Shown: positions 1 to 5,103 of the stretch, piece by piece | Layout of the letters: every line of letters begins with the position of its first letter | Numbering within the stretch: position 1 is the first letter of the stretch | Source: an uncultured Sphingomonadaceae bacterium | Lineage (GTDB): Bacteria; Pseudomonadota; Alphaproteobacteria; Sphingomonadales; Sphingomonadaceae | Direction of reading: 5' to 3' | Length of the DNA stretch: 5,103 nt | Assembly (NCBI GenBank): GCA_937920575.1 | Contig: CAKZSF010000169.1 | Coordinates: 1-5,103 of the forward strand | The notes under the pieces: model-generated | The model's input: the letters and a program-made list of their open reading frames with translations, nothing else | What the model was told of the DNA's origin: nothing | The model's database searches: none | Position numbers and translations under genes: made by a program

Positions 1-240
1 AACGAAAATGTTGAATCGCCCAAATTCAAATCTTTGATGTTTGAAGGCTCGAAAGTTCTTTAGCGTCAAGCTCGTGATCATGAGACATTTGCTCCCTGAT
101 AAGGATGCTGCCTCAATTCAATCAGTGACACAAGTGGTATAGCCTTAGACCAATATCAAACGGCTTTCGCTGATCGCAAGTATTAGACTACGAAGTACTC
201 GCTGTCCTACACGCCCCAATCTGGCTTACTAACCCGGCTC
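1..240. other. AT-richer stretch without a recognisable gene
   Basis: I see no convincing coding region here on either strand. GC is about 45% by direct count, clearly below the following 120 bp (about 69%). A plus-strand frame is open from the window edge to a TAG at 61-63 (20 codons). It could be the tail of a gene lying to the left, but it is too short to support. A near-palindrome lies at 71-84. No tRNA, no clear sigma-70 promoter and no terminator were recognised. The stretch probably includes the promoter region of the gene at 360, but I cannot place it. Confidence 0.5.
71..84. repeat. 14-bp near-perfect palindrome
   Basis: The sequence CTCGTGATCATGAG is self-complementary except for one G/T pair (74 with 81), and is centred on TGATCA. 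It lies in the AT-richer non-coding stretch, about 275 bp before the terminase-like gene. It could be a dimeric repressor site, but a single 14-bp palindrome may occur by chance and there is no second copy in the window. Confidence 0.25.
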
Positions 241-244
241 CCCT

Positions 245-264
245 CGCTTGATGAGCCTCAAGCG
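245..264. repeat. Leader hairpin 1
   Basis: An inverted repeat with arms CGCTTGA (245-251) and TCAAGCG (258-264) gives a 7-bp stem with a 6-nt loop TGAGCC. It is the first of four successive hairpins before the gene at 360. No T-run follows, so it does not look like an intrinsic terminator on the plus strand. Confidence 0.55.
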
Positions 265-269
265 CCGGC

Positions 270-285
270 GCGGGCGTCCGCCCGC
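270..285. repeat. Leader hairpin 2, GC-only stem
   Basis: Arms GCGGGCG (270-276) and CGCCCGC (279-285) are perfectly complementary. In RNA this gives a 6-bp all-GC stem closed by the tetraloop GTCC. It starts 6 bp after hairpin 1. The sequence after it (TTAGGCTT) is not a terminator U-tract. Confidence 0.55.
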
Positions 286-294
286 TTAGGCTTC

Positions 295-308
295 CGCGCT
301 AACGCGCG
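295..308. repeat. Leader hairpin 3
   Basis: Arms CGCGC (295-299) and GCGCG (304-308) form a 5-bp stem around the loop TAAC. Being short and built of alternating CG, it is the weakest of the four alone. Its position in an unbroken series of inverted repeats makes it more credible as part of a structured leader. Confidence 0.4.
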
Positions 309-314
309 ACGGCC

Positions 315-359
315 GGTTGGCCTTGCGGCTGCTTCGCATCCGATTCCAAGGAGCCAACC
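315..359 (+). promoter_or_regulatory. Inverted repeat masking the ribosome binding site of the 360-797 gene
   Basis: GGTTGGCCTTG at 315-325 can pair with CAAGGAGCCAACC at 347-359. There are 7 pairs (315-321 with 353-359), a 2-nt GA bulge (351-352), then 4 pairs (322-325 with 347-350). A further 3 pairs (326-328 with 340-342) may extend it. The right arm contains the Shine-Dalgarno AAGGAG (348-353) and runs up to the ATG at 360, and CCTT at 321-324 acts as an anti-Shine-Dalgarno. If formed in the mRNA, it would hide the ribosome binding site, as RNA thermometers and other translational switches do. The complementarity is seen directly; a regulatory role is inferred. Confidence 0.5.
348..353 (+). 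promoter_or_regulatory. Strong ribosome binding site for the terminase-like gene
   Basis: AAGGAG sits 6 nt before the ATG at 360, a near-ideal Shine-Dalgarno and spacing. It decides the start of the 145-residue protein. It is wholly inside the right arm of the inverted repeat at 315-359. Confidence 0.8.
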
Positions 360-797
360 ATGTCCCAAGTCACCCCCATCTCGCCCGACACCGCATTCTC
401 CACAAACCGCGCTGCGCTGCGTCCGGCGCAGCAGGCGGAGTTTATTGAGCGGCTGGCTCGATCAGGAAACGTGCGCGAGGCGGCGAAGGCTTGCGGCATC
501 TCCCGCGCGACGGTCTATCGGCTGAAGCGGGATGATTACCGGTTCGAGCAGCTCTGGAAATCAGCCTTGGTGATGGCGCGCGATTATGCGGAGCAGGTGC
601 TGGCCGAGCGCGCGCTCAACGGGGTGGAGGAGGTGGTCTATTACCACGGCGAGGAAATCGCGACGCGGCGGCGCTATGACGCGCGGTTGCTGCTGGCGCA
701 TCTCGCGCGGCTCGACCGGCTGGCCGGCGATCCGTATCTGCAGACCGCGCTGTGCGATTTCGAGCACACGCTGAACGACCGGCGCGCGCAGGGGTGA
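360..797 (+). CDS. Terminase-small-subunit-like helix-turn-helix protein
   Basis: This is a 145-residue basic protein with no signal peptide or membrane segment. A helix-turn-helix lies at about residues 37-58 (NVREAAKACGIS followed by RATVYRLK), with the pattern AAxxxGISRxTVYR typical of Hin-like and phage terminase small-subunit domains. After it, residues 60-90 look helical, and YYHGEEIATRRRYDARLLL (94-112) resembles the segment in terminase small subunits where a short hairpin leads to a conserved LL helix. The likely role is sequence-specific DNA binding. As a terminase subunit it would recognise phage packaging sites, but no large terminase, portal or other phage gene is nearby, so it may be a phage remnant or a domesticated regulator. 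The start is fixed by AAGGAG 6 nt upstream. The gene stands alone, convergent with the operon on the other strand. The family call rests on motif likeness only. Confidence 0.75.
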   Translation: MSQVTPISPDTAFSTNRAALRPAQQAEFIERLARSGNVREAAKACGISRATVYRLKRDDYRFEQLWKSALVMARDYAEQVLAERALNGVEEVVYYHGEEIATRRRYDARLLLAHLARLDRLAGDPYLQTALCDFEHTLNDRRAQG

Positions 798-805
798 GGT
801 GGGCC

Positions 806-845
806 GTGAGATTTTCCCCTCAGGACTGTGTCTCATGTGTCTCAC
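806..845. repeat. Tandem 9-bp repeat and inverted repeat in the convergent gap
   Basis: TGTGTCTCA occurs twice head to tail at 827-835 and 836-844. GTGAGA at 806-811 is complementary to TCTCAC at 840-845, and TGAGA (807-811) can pair alternatively with TCTCA (831-835). These lie between the two convergent stop codons. The loops are long and no T-run follows on either strand, so a classical Rho-independent terminator is not supported. It may still mark where both transcripts end. Confidence 0.5.
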
Positions 846-870
846 ATCGGGGTGTAAGGCTTTGTAATAC

Positions 871-3114
871 CTACGCTTTACCCAATTCCACCGCGCCTGC
901 TTCGGCCAATTCGGTGATGCGCGCCTCGTCCAGGCCCAGCCGGTCGCGCAGTATCTCTGCCGTGTGCTGGCACAGATCGGGCGCGGGCATGGTTGGCGGT
1001 GCGGGGACATGGCGCGATTGGTACGCGCTGGTCTCCATCCAGAAATCCATCGGCAGGCGAGGGTGCGTTTCCTTGCGGAAAAACCCGCGCTGCTGAAAAT
1101 AGGCGAACTCCGGCATCTCTGCCACACGCAGCATTGCCGCGGCAGGGACTCCGGCGGATTGGAGCGTGGTCATCACCTCGCGCGGGTCGCGTGCGGCGCA
1201 CCACTCCGCAAGCGGTGTGTCGCCGGTGACCGATGCGATGGCGGCTTCATCCGAGGCTGAGCGGATGGTGATGGTGCACCACTCGTCGTCGCCGGCGCAG
1301 GGGTACACCGTGCTGTCTTCGCGGTTCGCGGGCACGGGGATGGCGTGTCCGGCGCGTGAGAGCGCATCGGCGGCGATCTGGGCGCCAAACTGGCTGAGCA
1401 TCACCTCGGCTTGGCTGATATCGACATCGCCGCCTTCGCCAGTCCGCTCTCGGCGATAGAGGAGGGCGAGTGTCGCGATCGCCCCGATCCGGCTGGCGGT
1501 GTGATCGGGGTAGACCGTGGAGGCATCGCACATGCTCTCGGGATCATCGGGGTAGCGCCATTGGCGGGAGAGGCCCGCCCAAGCGCGCACGAGCGGGCCA
1601 TAGCCCTTGAGCTGCGACCACGGGCCGGTCTCTCCGAAGGCGGAGCTCTGGCCGACAATGATGCGCGGATTGATCGCCTTGAGCGAGGCGTAGTCGAAGC
1701 CAAGCGATTGGAGAACGCCGCCGCGGAAATTGGCGAGCAGGACGTCGCTTTGCTTCACCAGATCGCGCAGGATCGCCTTGCCGTCGTGGCTGCGCAAATT
1801 GAGACCGAGGCTGCGCTTGTTGCGGTGGCCAGTGACGAATGTGGGCGAGATGTCGAACTTGGTGGCGTTCTGCCGCATCCCATCGGGGAAGGATGAGCTC
1901 TCAATCTTGATCACATCCGCGCCAAGATCGGCAAGCAAGCGGCTGCCCTCTGCGCCAACGACGATAGCGCCGAGATCGAGCACTTTGAGATCGGCGAGAG
2001 GGAAGTCGGCATCGGCAGGGCGCGCTGGGGAGGGGAGAGGCGCTCGCTCAAGCCACTCGAGCTCGGGATCGAAATTTGGAATGTCGGATGTCGAGCCCAT
2101 CCGCTGGCCGTCGACGAACGTCGTGCCGTTGGGGAAAGGGGCCGAAGCGCCGGAGGCGATCTCTACGTCGACAAATGTCTTGCGCGCCTGCATTTGCTCG
2201 GTCGCGATCGCGTCTTCAAATTCGAACACGCTGGCAAGCGGGATGCCCAGTTCGCGCGTCGTGGCCTCGATTTCCGCGCAGGTTTTGTCGGCGAAGAATG
2301 CAGCGAAGGCTGGTAACAAATCCGGCGAGCGGAAGCGTTCAATCATGCTGTTGAACAAGGGGTCAGCAAAGGCCTCTGGCGAGCCCATCCATGCAAACAT
2401 CGCGTGCCAATGGCGTTTGGTCATTACGCACAAGCGCACCGTTCCGTCCTTGCACGGGATGAACGGATACATCATCCCGACCTTTGGGCGTCCGCGTGGC
2501 ATCGTGGCGAGCGGACGTCCTGAAGTGGCGCTGCCCGAAAGGCCAAAGCCTGGGTCGAGAGCCTGGCTTGCGCCGTCAAGGATCGAGAAATCGATGGTGT
2601 CGCCGGTGCCTTTCGCTCGCGCCTCGTGCAGCGCAGCGAGCAGTGCAAACGCCGCCTGTGTTGCCGCGCAAGCATAAGCGAGTTGGCCAGGCGGCAGGAG
2701 CGGTGGCTTGTCCGGCAAGCCGGAGCGTGCGAGCTCACCCATCTGCGCGTGAAACACTGCGTCTGAACCCTGCCAATCGGAGAACTCATTGCCTTTACCG
2801 AATGGCGTGATGTGCAAGACGACGAGATTTGGGTGGGCTGTTGCCAACGCGCCCAGATCAAGCGCGCGATCATCGCTGACATAGGCATCGGCGCCAGCGA
2901 GCAAGTCCTCCAGACGGTTGGTTCCTGTCACTCGTTTGCCGCGATTGTTGGCGATCCAGTCGATTTCGCGTGGGTCGCTTGGCGTATCAATCCGCACCAC
3001 GTCGGCACCCAGTTCGGCAAGATACCGTGTGGTTGCAGTCATTGGTCCGCGCACGTTTTCGAGAATGCGCATCCCTGCCAGTGGGCGGTCTGCCGATAAG
3101 GGGTGTCCGCTCAC
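871..3114 (-). CDS. Double-length family III (CaiB/BaiF) CoA-transferase
   Basis: This 747-residue cytoplasmic protein is about twice the usual 380-430 and contains two CaiB/BaiF units. Unit 1 (about 11-345) begins PLAGMRILE and has GADVVRID (36-43); unit 2 (about 372-747) begins PLADLKVLDLG and has GADVIKIE (398-405), NKRSLGLNL (432-440) and GETGPW (494-499). Family members move CoA between carboxylic acids through an aspartyl-CoA intermediate; relatives are racemases. Aligned with formyl-CoA transferase as I recall it, the catalytic Asp is Asp537 in YPDHTAS; the matching place in unit 1 is Tyr147 in GQLAYACA, so unit 1 seems inactive. The fusion may imitate the interlocked dimer of this family with one working site. 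I chose the GTG at 3114 because it overlaps the preceding stop by 4 bp (GTGA) and keeps the conserved first strand; an ATG at residue 15 would cut it. There is no clear ribosome binding site, suggesting translational coupling. The substrate is unknown. Confidence 0.93.
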   Translation of the reverse strand: MSGHPLSADRPLAGMRILENVRGPMTATTRYLAELGADVVRIDTPSDPREIDWIANNRGKRVTGTNRLEDLLAGADAYVSDDRALDLGALATAHPNLVVLHITPFGKGNEFSDWQGSDAVFHAQMGELARSGLPDKPPLLPPGQLAYACAATQAAFALLAALHEARAKGTGDTIDFSILDGASQALDPGFGLSGSATSGRPLATMPRGRPKVGMMYPFIPCKDGTVRLCVMTKRHWHAMFAWMGSPEAFADPLFNSMIERFRSPDLLPAFAAFFADKTCAEIEATTRELGIPLASVFEFEDAIATEQMQARKTFVDVEIASGASAPFPNGTTFVDGQRMGSTSDIPNFDPELEWLERAPLPSPARPADADFPLADLKVLDLGAIVVGAEGSRLLADLGADVIKIESSSFPDGMRQNATKFDISPTFVTGHRNKRSLGLNLRSHDGKAILRDLVKQSDVLLANFRGGVLQSLGFDYASLKAINPRIIVGQSSAFGETGPWSQLKGYGPLVRAWAGLSRQWRYPDDPESMCDASTVYPDHTASRIGAIATLALLYRRERTGEGGDVDISQAEVMLSQFGAQIAADALSRAGHAIPVPANREDSTVYPCAGDDEWCTITIRSASDEAAIASVTGDTPLAEWCAARDPREVMTTLQSAGVPAAAMLRVAEMPEFAYFQQRGFFRKETHPRLPMDFWMETSAYQSRHVPAPPTMPAPDLCQHTAEILRDRLGLDEARITELAEAGAVELGKA

Positions 3115-4229
3115 GCGATCAAGCCATTGAACCGCTCGAACGCTTCAGCGAAGCCTTCTTTGAAGTCTTGCACCACTGCCGTTGCAGAGCGTTCTTCCTG
3201 CACCAGGCCAACGCCTTGGCCGACGAAGTATGTTGCCATTTCCTGCGCCTTGGGATTGCCATTGATGGCAGCCTTATCAATGGCACGCAGCACTGGTTCG
3301 GATAGCAGCATCATGAACGGCATGGGCAGGGCATCTCGGCCCGCTTCTTCCCACTTGCTGTGCCAGCTCGATCGCAACTGGCGGCTGTACTTGCCGGTGC
3401 GGTGTTTCGAACGGATTGTGTCGCGCGAGGTTGCCTCGATCATTTTGCGGCGGAACACTTCGTTGGTTTCGGACTCGGCAGTCGCCAGCCAGACCGAGCC
3501 GCACCATGCGCCTTCTGCACCCATCGCCATCATACCCGCCATTTGCTGGCCGTTCATGATGCCACCGGCGGCGAGGACGGGAATATCTTTGCCAGCGTCT
3601 TGAATGGCCTGAACCACTTCGGGGATCAGCACGATGGTGGAGACTTCGCCGCAATGGCCCCCGCCTTCGCCGCCTTGGGCCACGATAATGTCGACGCCCG
3701 CATCGATTTGCTTGATCGCGTGCTCCTTTGCGCCGACCAAAGCTGCAACGGGAATGCCGTGCTTCTTGCCCGCCTCGATCATGCTGGGCGGGGCCGTGCC
3801 GAGCGCGTTGGCAATCAGGCGGACAGGGTGATTGAACGACACCTCAAGCAATTCCTCGCCTAGCGATGTGTTGGGCTTGCTTGCAGCGCTGCGCGGGTGC
3901 GTGTTGTCGGTTTTGACGCCGGCGTCTTCGAGGATCTGAACAGTAAAGTCGCGATATTCGGACGGGATGCGCGCGATGATCTCTTCTGTGCTGACGCTCT
4001 TGTCGACGGCTTGAACCTCGGGGATCAGCACATCGATGCCATAGGGCTTGCCATCGACATTGTCGTCGATCCAGGCGAGTTCCGCCTCCAGCTGCTCCGG
4101 AGAGAAGCTGACAGCCCCCAGCACGCCAAAACCGCCCGCGCGGCTGACTGCTGCGACAACGTCGCGGCAATGCGAAAAAGCGAAAAGAGGGAATTCGCAT
4201 CCCACCATTTCGGTCATTTTGAATGGCAT
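3111..4229 (-). CDS. Nitronate monooxygenase/2-nitropropane dioxygenase-family FMN protein
   Basis: This 372-residue cytoplasmic TIM-barrel flavoprotein has normal family length. The N-terminus has CEFPLFAFSHCRDVVAAVS (11-29) followed by AGGFGVLGA (31-39), the first strand and glycine turn. AQGGEGGGHCG (184-194) is the family's AQGxEAGGH motif, with candidate catalytic His192. LAAGGIMNG (219-227) and GAEGAWCGSVWLAT (237-250) form the FMN-phosphate site. True members oxidise nitronates, but many in acyl-CoA operons act on other compounds; IpdC of the mycobacterial steroid pathway works on a CoA thioester. The FSHCRDVVAAVS opening recalls an actinobacterial subgroup like Mycobacterium Rv1533, from memory. 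With a CoA-transferase and a thiolase alongside, a CoA-ester oxidation or reduction is likelier than nitronate detoxification. The ATG at 4229 has GAGAGGA (4238-4244) 8 nt upstream; a second ATG at residue 5 is less well placed. The stop overlaps the next gene's GTG. Confidence 0.9.
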   Translation of the reverse strand: MPFKMTEMVGCEFPLFAFSHCRDVVAAVSRAGGFGVLGAVSFSPEQLEAELAWIDDNVDGKPYGIDVLIPEVQAVDKSVSTEEIIARIPSEYRDFTVQILEDAGVKTDNTHPRSAASKPNTSLGEELLEVSFNHPVRLIANALGTAPPSMIEAGKKHGIPVAALVGAKEHAIKQIDAGVDIIVAQGGEGGGHCGEVSTIVLIPEVVQAIQDAGKDIPVLAAGGIMNGQQMAGMMAMGAEGAWCGSVWLATAESETNEVFRRKMIEATSRDTIRSKHRTGKYSRQLRSSWHSKWEEAGRDALPMPFMMLLSEPVLRAIDKAAINGNPKAQEMATYFVGQGVGLVQEERSATAVVQDFKEGFAEAFERFNGLIA

Positions 4230-4237
4230 CGGCGAAA

Positions 4238-4244
4238 TCCTCTC
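4238..4244 (-). promoter_or_regulatory. Ribosome binding site for the nitronate monooxygenase-like gene
   Basis: On the minus strand GAGAGGA lies 8 nt before the ATG at 4229, inside the 33-bp gap after the thiolase stop. It supports the ATG at 4229 rather than the in-frame ATG four codons further in. The short gap has no terminator, which agrees with co-transcription. Confidence 0.65.
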
Positions 4245-4262
4245 TTTGCGTGGTACTGTTGT

Positions 4263-5102
4263 TTAGTCGACGAAGTCGGTCACCCGCTCCACGATGATCG
4301 CCGGGGCCATACCGCCTGCAGCGCACATTGTGACGAGGCCATAGCGCTTTTCCTGACGCTCCAACTCGTCCACCATCGTGCCGACCAGCATCGCGCCGGT
4401 CCCGCCAATCGGGTGGCCGAGCGCAATCGCGCCGCCATTCACATTCACCTTGTCCCAATCGAGGCCCAGATCGCGCACGAATTTCGCCGCCACAACGGCA
4501 AACGCCTCGTTGATTTCGAACAGGTCGATATCGTCGATGGTCAGATTGGCCTTCTCCAGCACGCGCCTGGCAGCCGGAACAGGCGCGTTGAGCATCAGTG
4601 TGGGATCATCGCCCATATTGCAGAACGCCACGATGCGTGCGCGCGGTTTCAGGCCATTCTTCTGCGCATAGTCTTTCGACGTCACCAACACTCCGCCAGC
4701 GCCATCGACCACGCCAGAGCTATTGCCCGCATGGTGGAAGTGTTTGATATCCAGATCAGGGTATTTTTGATTGATCAGCTTGCGGAATGTTGTGCCGTTC
4801 TCATCAAGCGGCACGTCCGCGATTTTCGCGAAGCTTGCGTCCAGCTCGGCCAATCCTTCGCGAGTGGTTTGCGGACGGGGAAACTCTTCCTTGTCGAGAA
4901 TGACATTGCCTTCGTCGTCGACGACCGGAACCAGTGATTTGTCAAAGCGCCCTTCCGCAATTGCGGTGGCGGCTTTTTGTTGGCTCATATAGCCGACTTC
5001 ATCCAGCTCTTCGCGCGTGAAGCCTTCCATGCTGGCAATCGCGTCGCCGCACACGCCCTGATGCGATTGCGGGTGAACTTCCTGCAGTCGTTCGTTGTAG
5101 CT
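4263..5102 (-). CDS. Acetyl-CoA acetyltransferase-family thiolase, 5' end outside the window
   Basis: The last 279 residues of a thiolase are visible, and the frame stays open to the right edge. Full-length enzymes have about 390-400 residues, so roughly 115-125 are missing, including the nucleophilic Cys near residue 90. A GTG at 5054 is in frame but not the start, because the codons before it (reading LQEVHPQSHQG) continue the protein. Thiolases split 3-ketoacyl-CoA with CoA to release acetyl-CoA, or run in reverse. The substrate-loop motif HHAGNSSGVVDGA is encoded near 4700-4740. EINEAFA (Asn codon 4509-4511), GGAIALGHPIGGTGA (His codon 4413-4415) and MCAAGGMAPA (Cys codon 4323-4325) provide the Asn, His and Cys of the active site. 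CAAGG replaces the usual CxGGG, and His takes the place of the common Thr or Ser before AGN, marking a subgroup away from PhaA. It is the first visible gene of the operon. Its substrate cannot be told; steroid-type thiolases are possible. Confidence 0.93.
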   Translation of the reverse strand, partial: SYNERLQEVHPQSHQGVCGDAIASMEGFTREELDEVGYMSQQKAATAIAEGRFDKSLVPVVDDEGNVILDKEEFPRPQTTREGLAELDASFAKIADVPLDENGTTFRKLINQKYPDLDIKHFHHAGNSSGVVDGAGGVLVTSKDYAQKNGLKPRARIVAFCNMGDDPTLMLNAPVPAARRVLEKANLTIDDIDLFEINEAFAVVAAKFVRDLGLDWDKVNVNGGAIALGHPIGGTGAMLVGTMVDELERQEKRYGLVTMCAAGGMAPAIIVERVTDFVD

Positions 5103-5103
5103 G

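Noticed and set aside
1..63. C-terminal end of a plus-strand gene entering from the left
   Set aside because: Only 20 codons are visible before TAG, with no recognisable motif and low GC. It cannot be supported from the window.
245..285. Intrinsic terminator in the leader
   Set aside because: Two strong hairpins exist but neither is followed by a T-run on the plus strand, nor by a matching run on the minus strand.
245..359. CRISPR array or tRNA in the hairpin-rich block
   Set aside because: The repeats differ from each other and are inverted, not direct with equal spacers, and no cloverleaf or CCA-type end could be formed.
752..1096. Plus-strand frame overlapping the 3' end of the terminase-like gene
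   Set aside because: It starts within that gene and continues antisense to the CoA-transferase. At most its stretch up to about 870 could be a frameshifted old tail of the gene; it is not a gene of its own.
561..1127. Minus-strand frame of 188 codons bridging the convergent gap
   Set aside because: Its first part repeats the CoA-transferase tail out of frame and its second part is antisense to the terminase-like gene. It has no start signal or domain.
1730..2677. Plus-strand open frame of 315 codons
   Set aside because: It lies wholly antisense to the CoA-transferase, whose two units carry clear family motifs. The product is rich in Ser, Ala, Pro and Arg without any domain, as expected of a shadow frame in GC-rich coding DNA.
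3897..4937. Plus-strand open frame of 346 codons
   Set aside because: It spans the boundary of two well-supported minus-strand genes in antisense. Its His-, Asp- and Arg-rich product matches no family I know.
5052..5054. GTG as start of the thiolase
   Set aside because: The frame continues upstream to the window edge with thiolase-like sequence, and a start here would lack the N-terminal half-domain and active-site Cys.

Overview
The window looks like chromosomal DNA of an alphaproteobacterium, most plausibly a sphingomonad of the Erythrobacter/Altererythrobacter kind. This rests on moderately high GC with alphaproteobacterial codon use, an acyl-CoA catabolic operon of a type common in that group, and a solitary phage-terminase-like helix-turn-helix gene with a GC-rich leader. 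The taxonomic call is an inference, since no marker gene is present.

Layout: positions 1-240 hold no recognisable gene and are AT-richer (about 45% GC by count) than what follows. Positions 241-359 are GC-rich (about 69%) and contain four consecutive inverted repeats. The last of these covers the ribosome binding site of the only plus-strand gene (360-797), a 145-residue protein resembling a phage terminase small subunit. After a 73-bp convergent gap (798-870) with a tandem 9-bp repeat and no convincing intrinsic terminator, the rest of the window is one minus-strand operon.

Read in its own direction, the operon runs: a thiolase cut by the right edge of the window (5102-4263), a 33-bp gap, a nitronate-monooxygenase/2-nitropropane-dioxygenase-family FMN protein (4229-3111), and then, through a 4-bp GTGA overlap, a 747-residue double-length family III (CaiB/BaiF) CoA-transferase (3114-871). 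CoA activation by transfer, a flavin-dependent step and thiolytic cleavage fit one catabolic route for an unusual carboxylic acid. The substrate cannot be read from this sequence.

The points most worth a second look are the CoA-transferase, whose first half appears to have lost the catalytic aspartate that the second half keeps, and the structured leader that could mask the ribosome binding site of the terminase-like gene. No CRISPR array, tRNA, rRNA, insertion sequence or obvious new multi-gene defence system was seen.
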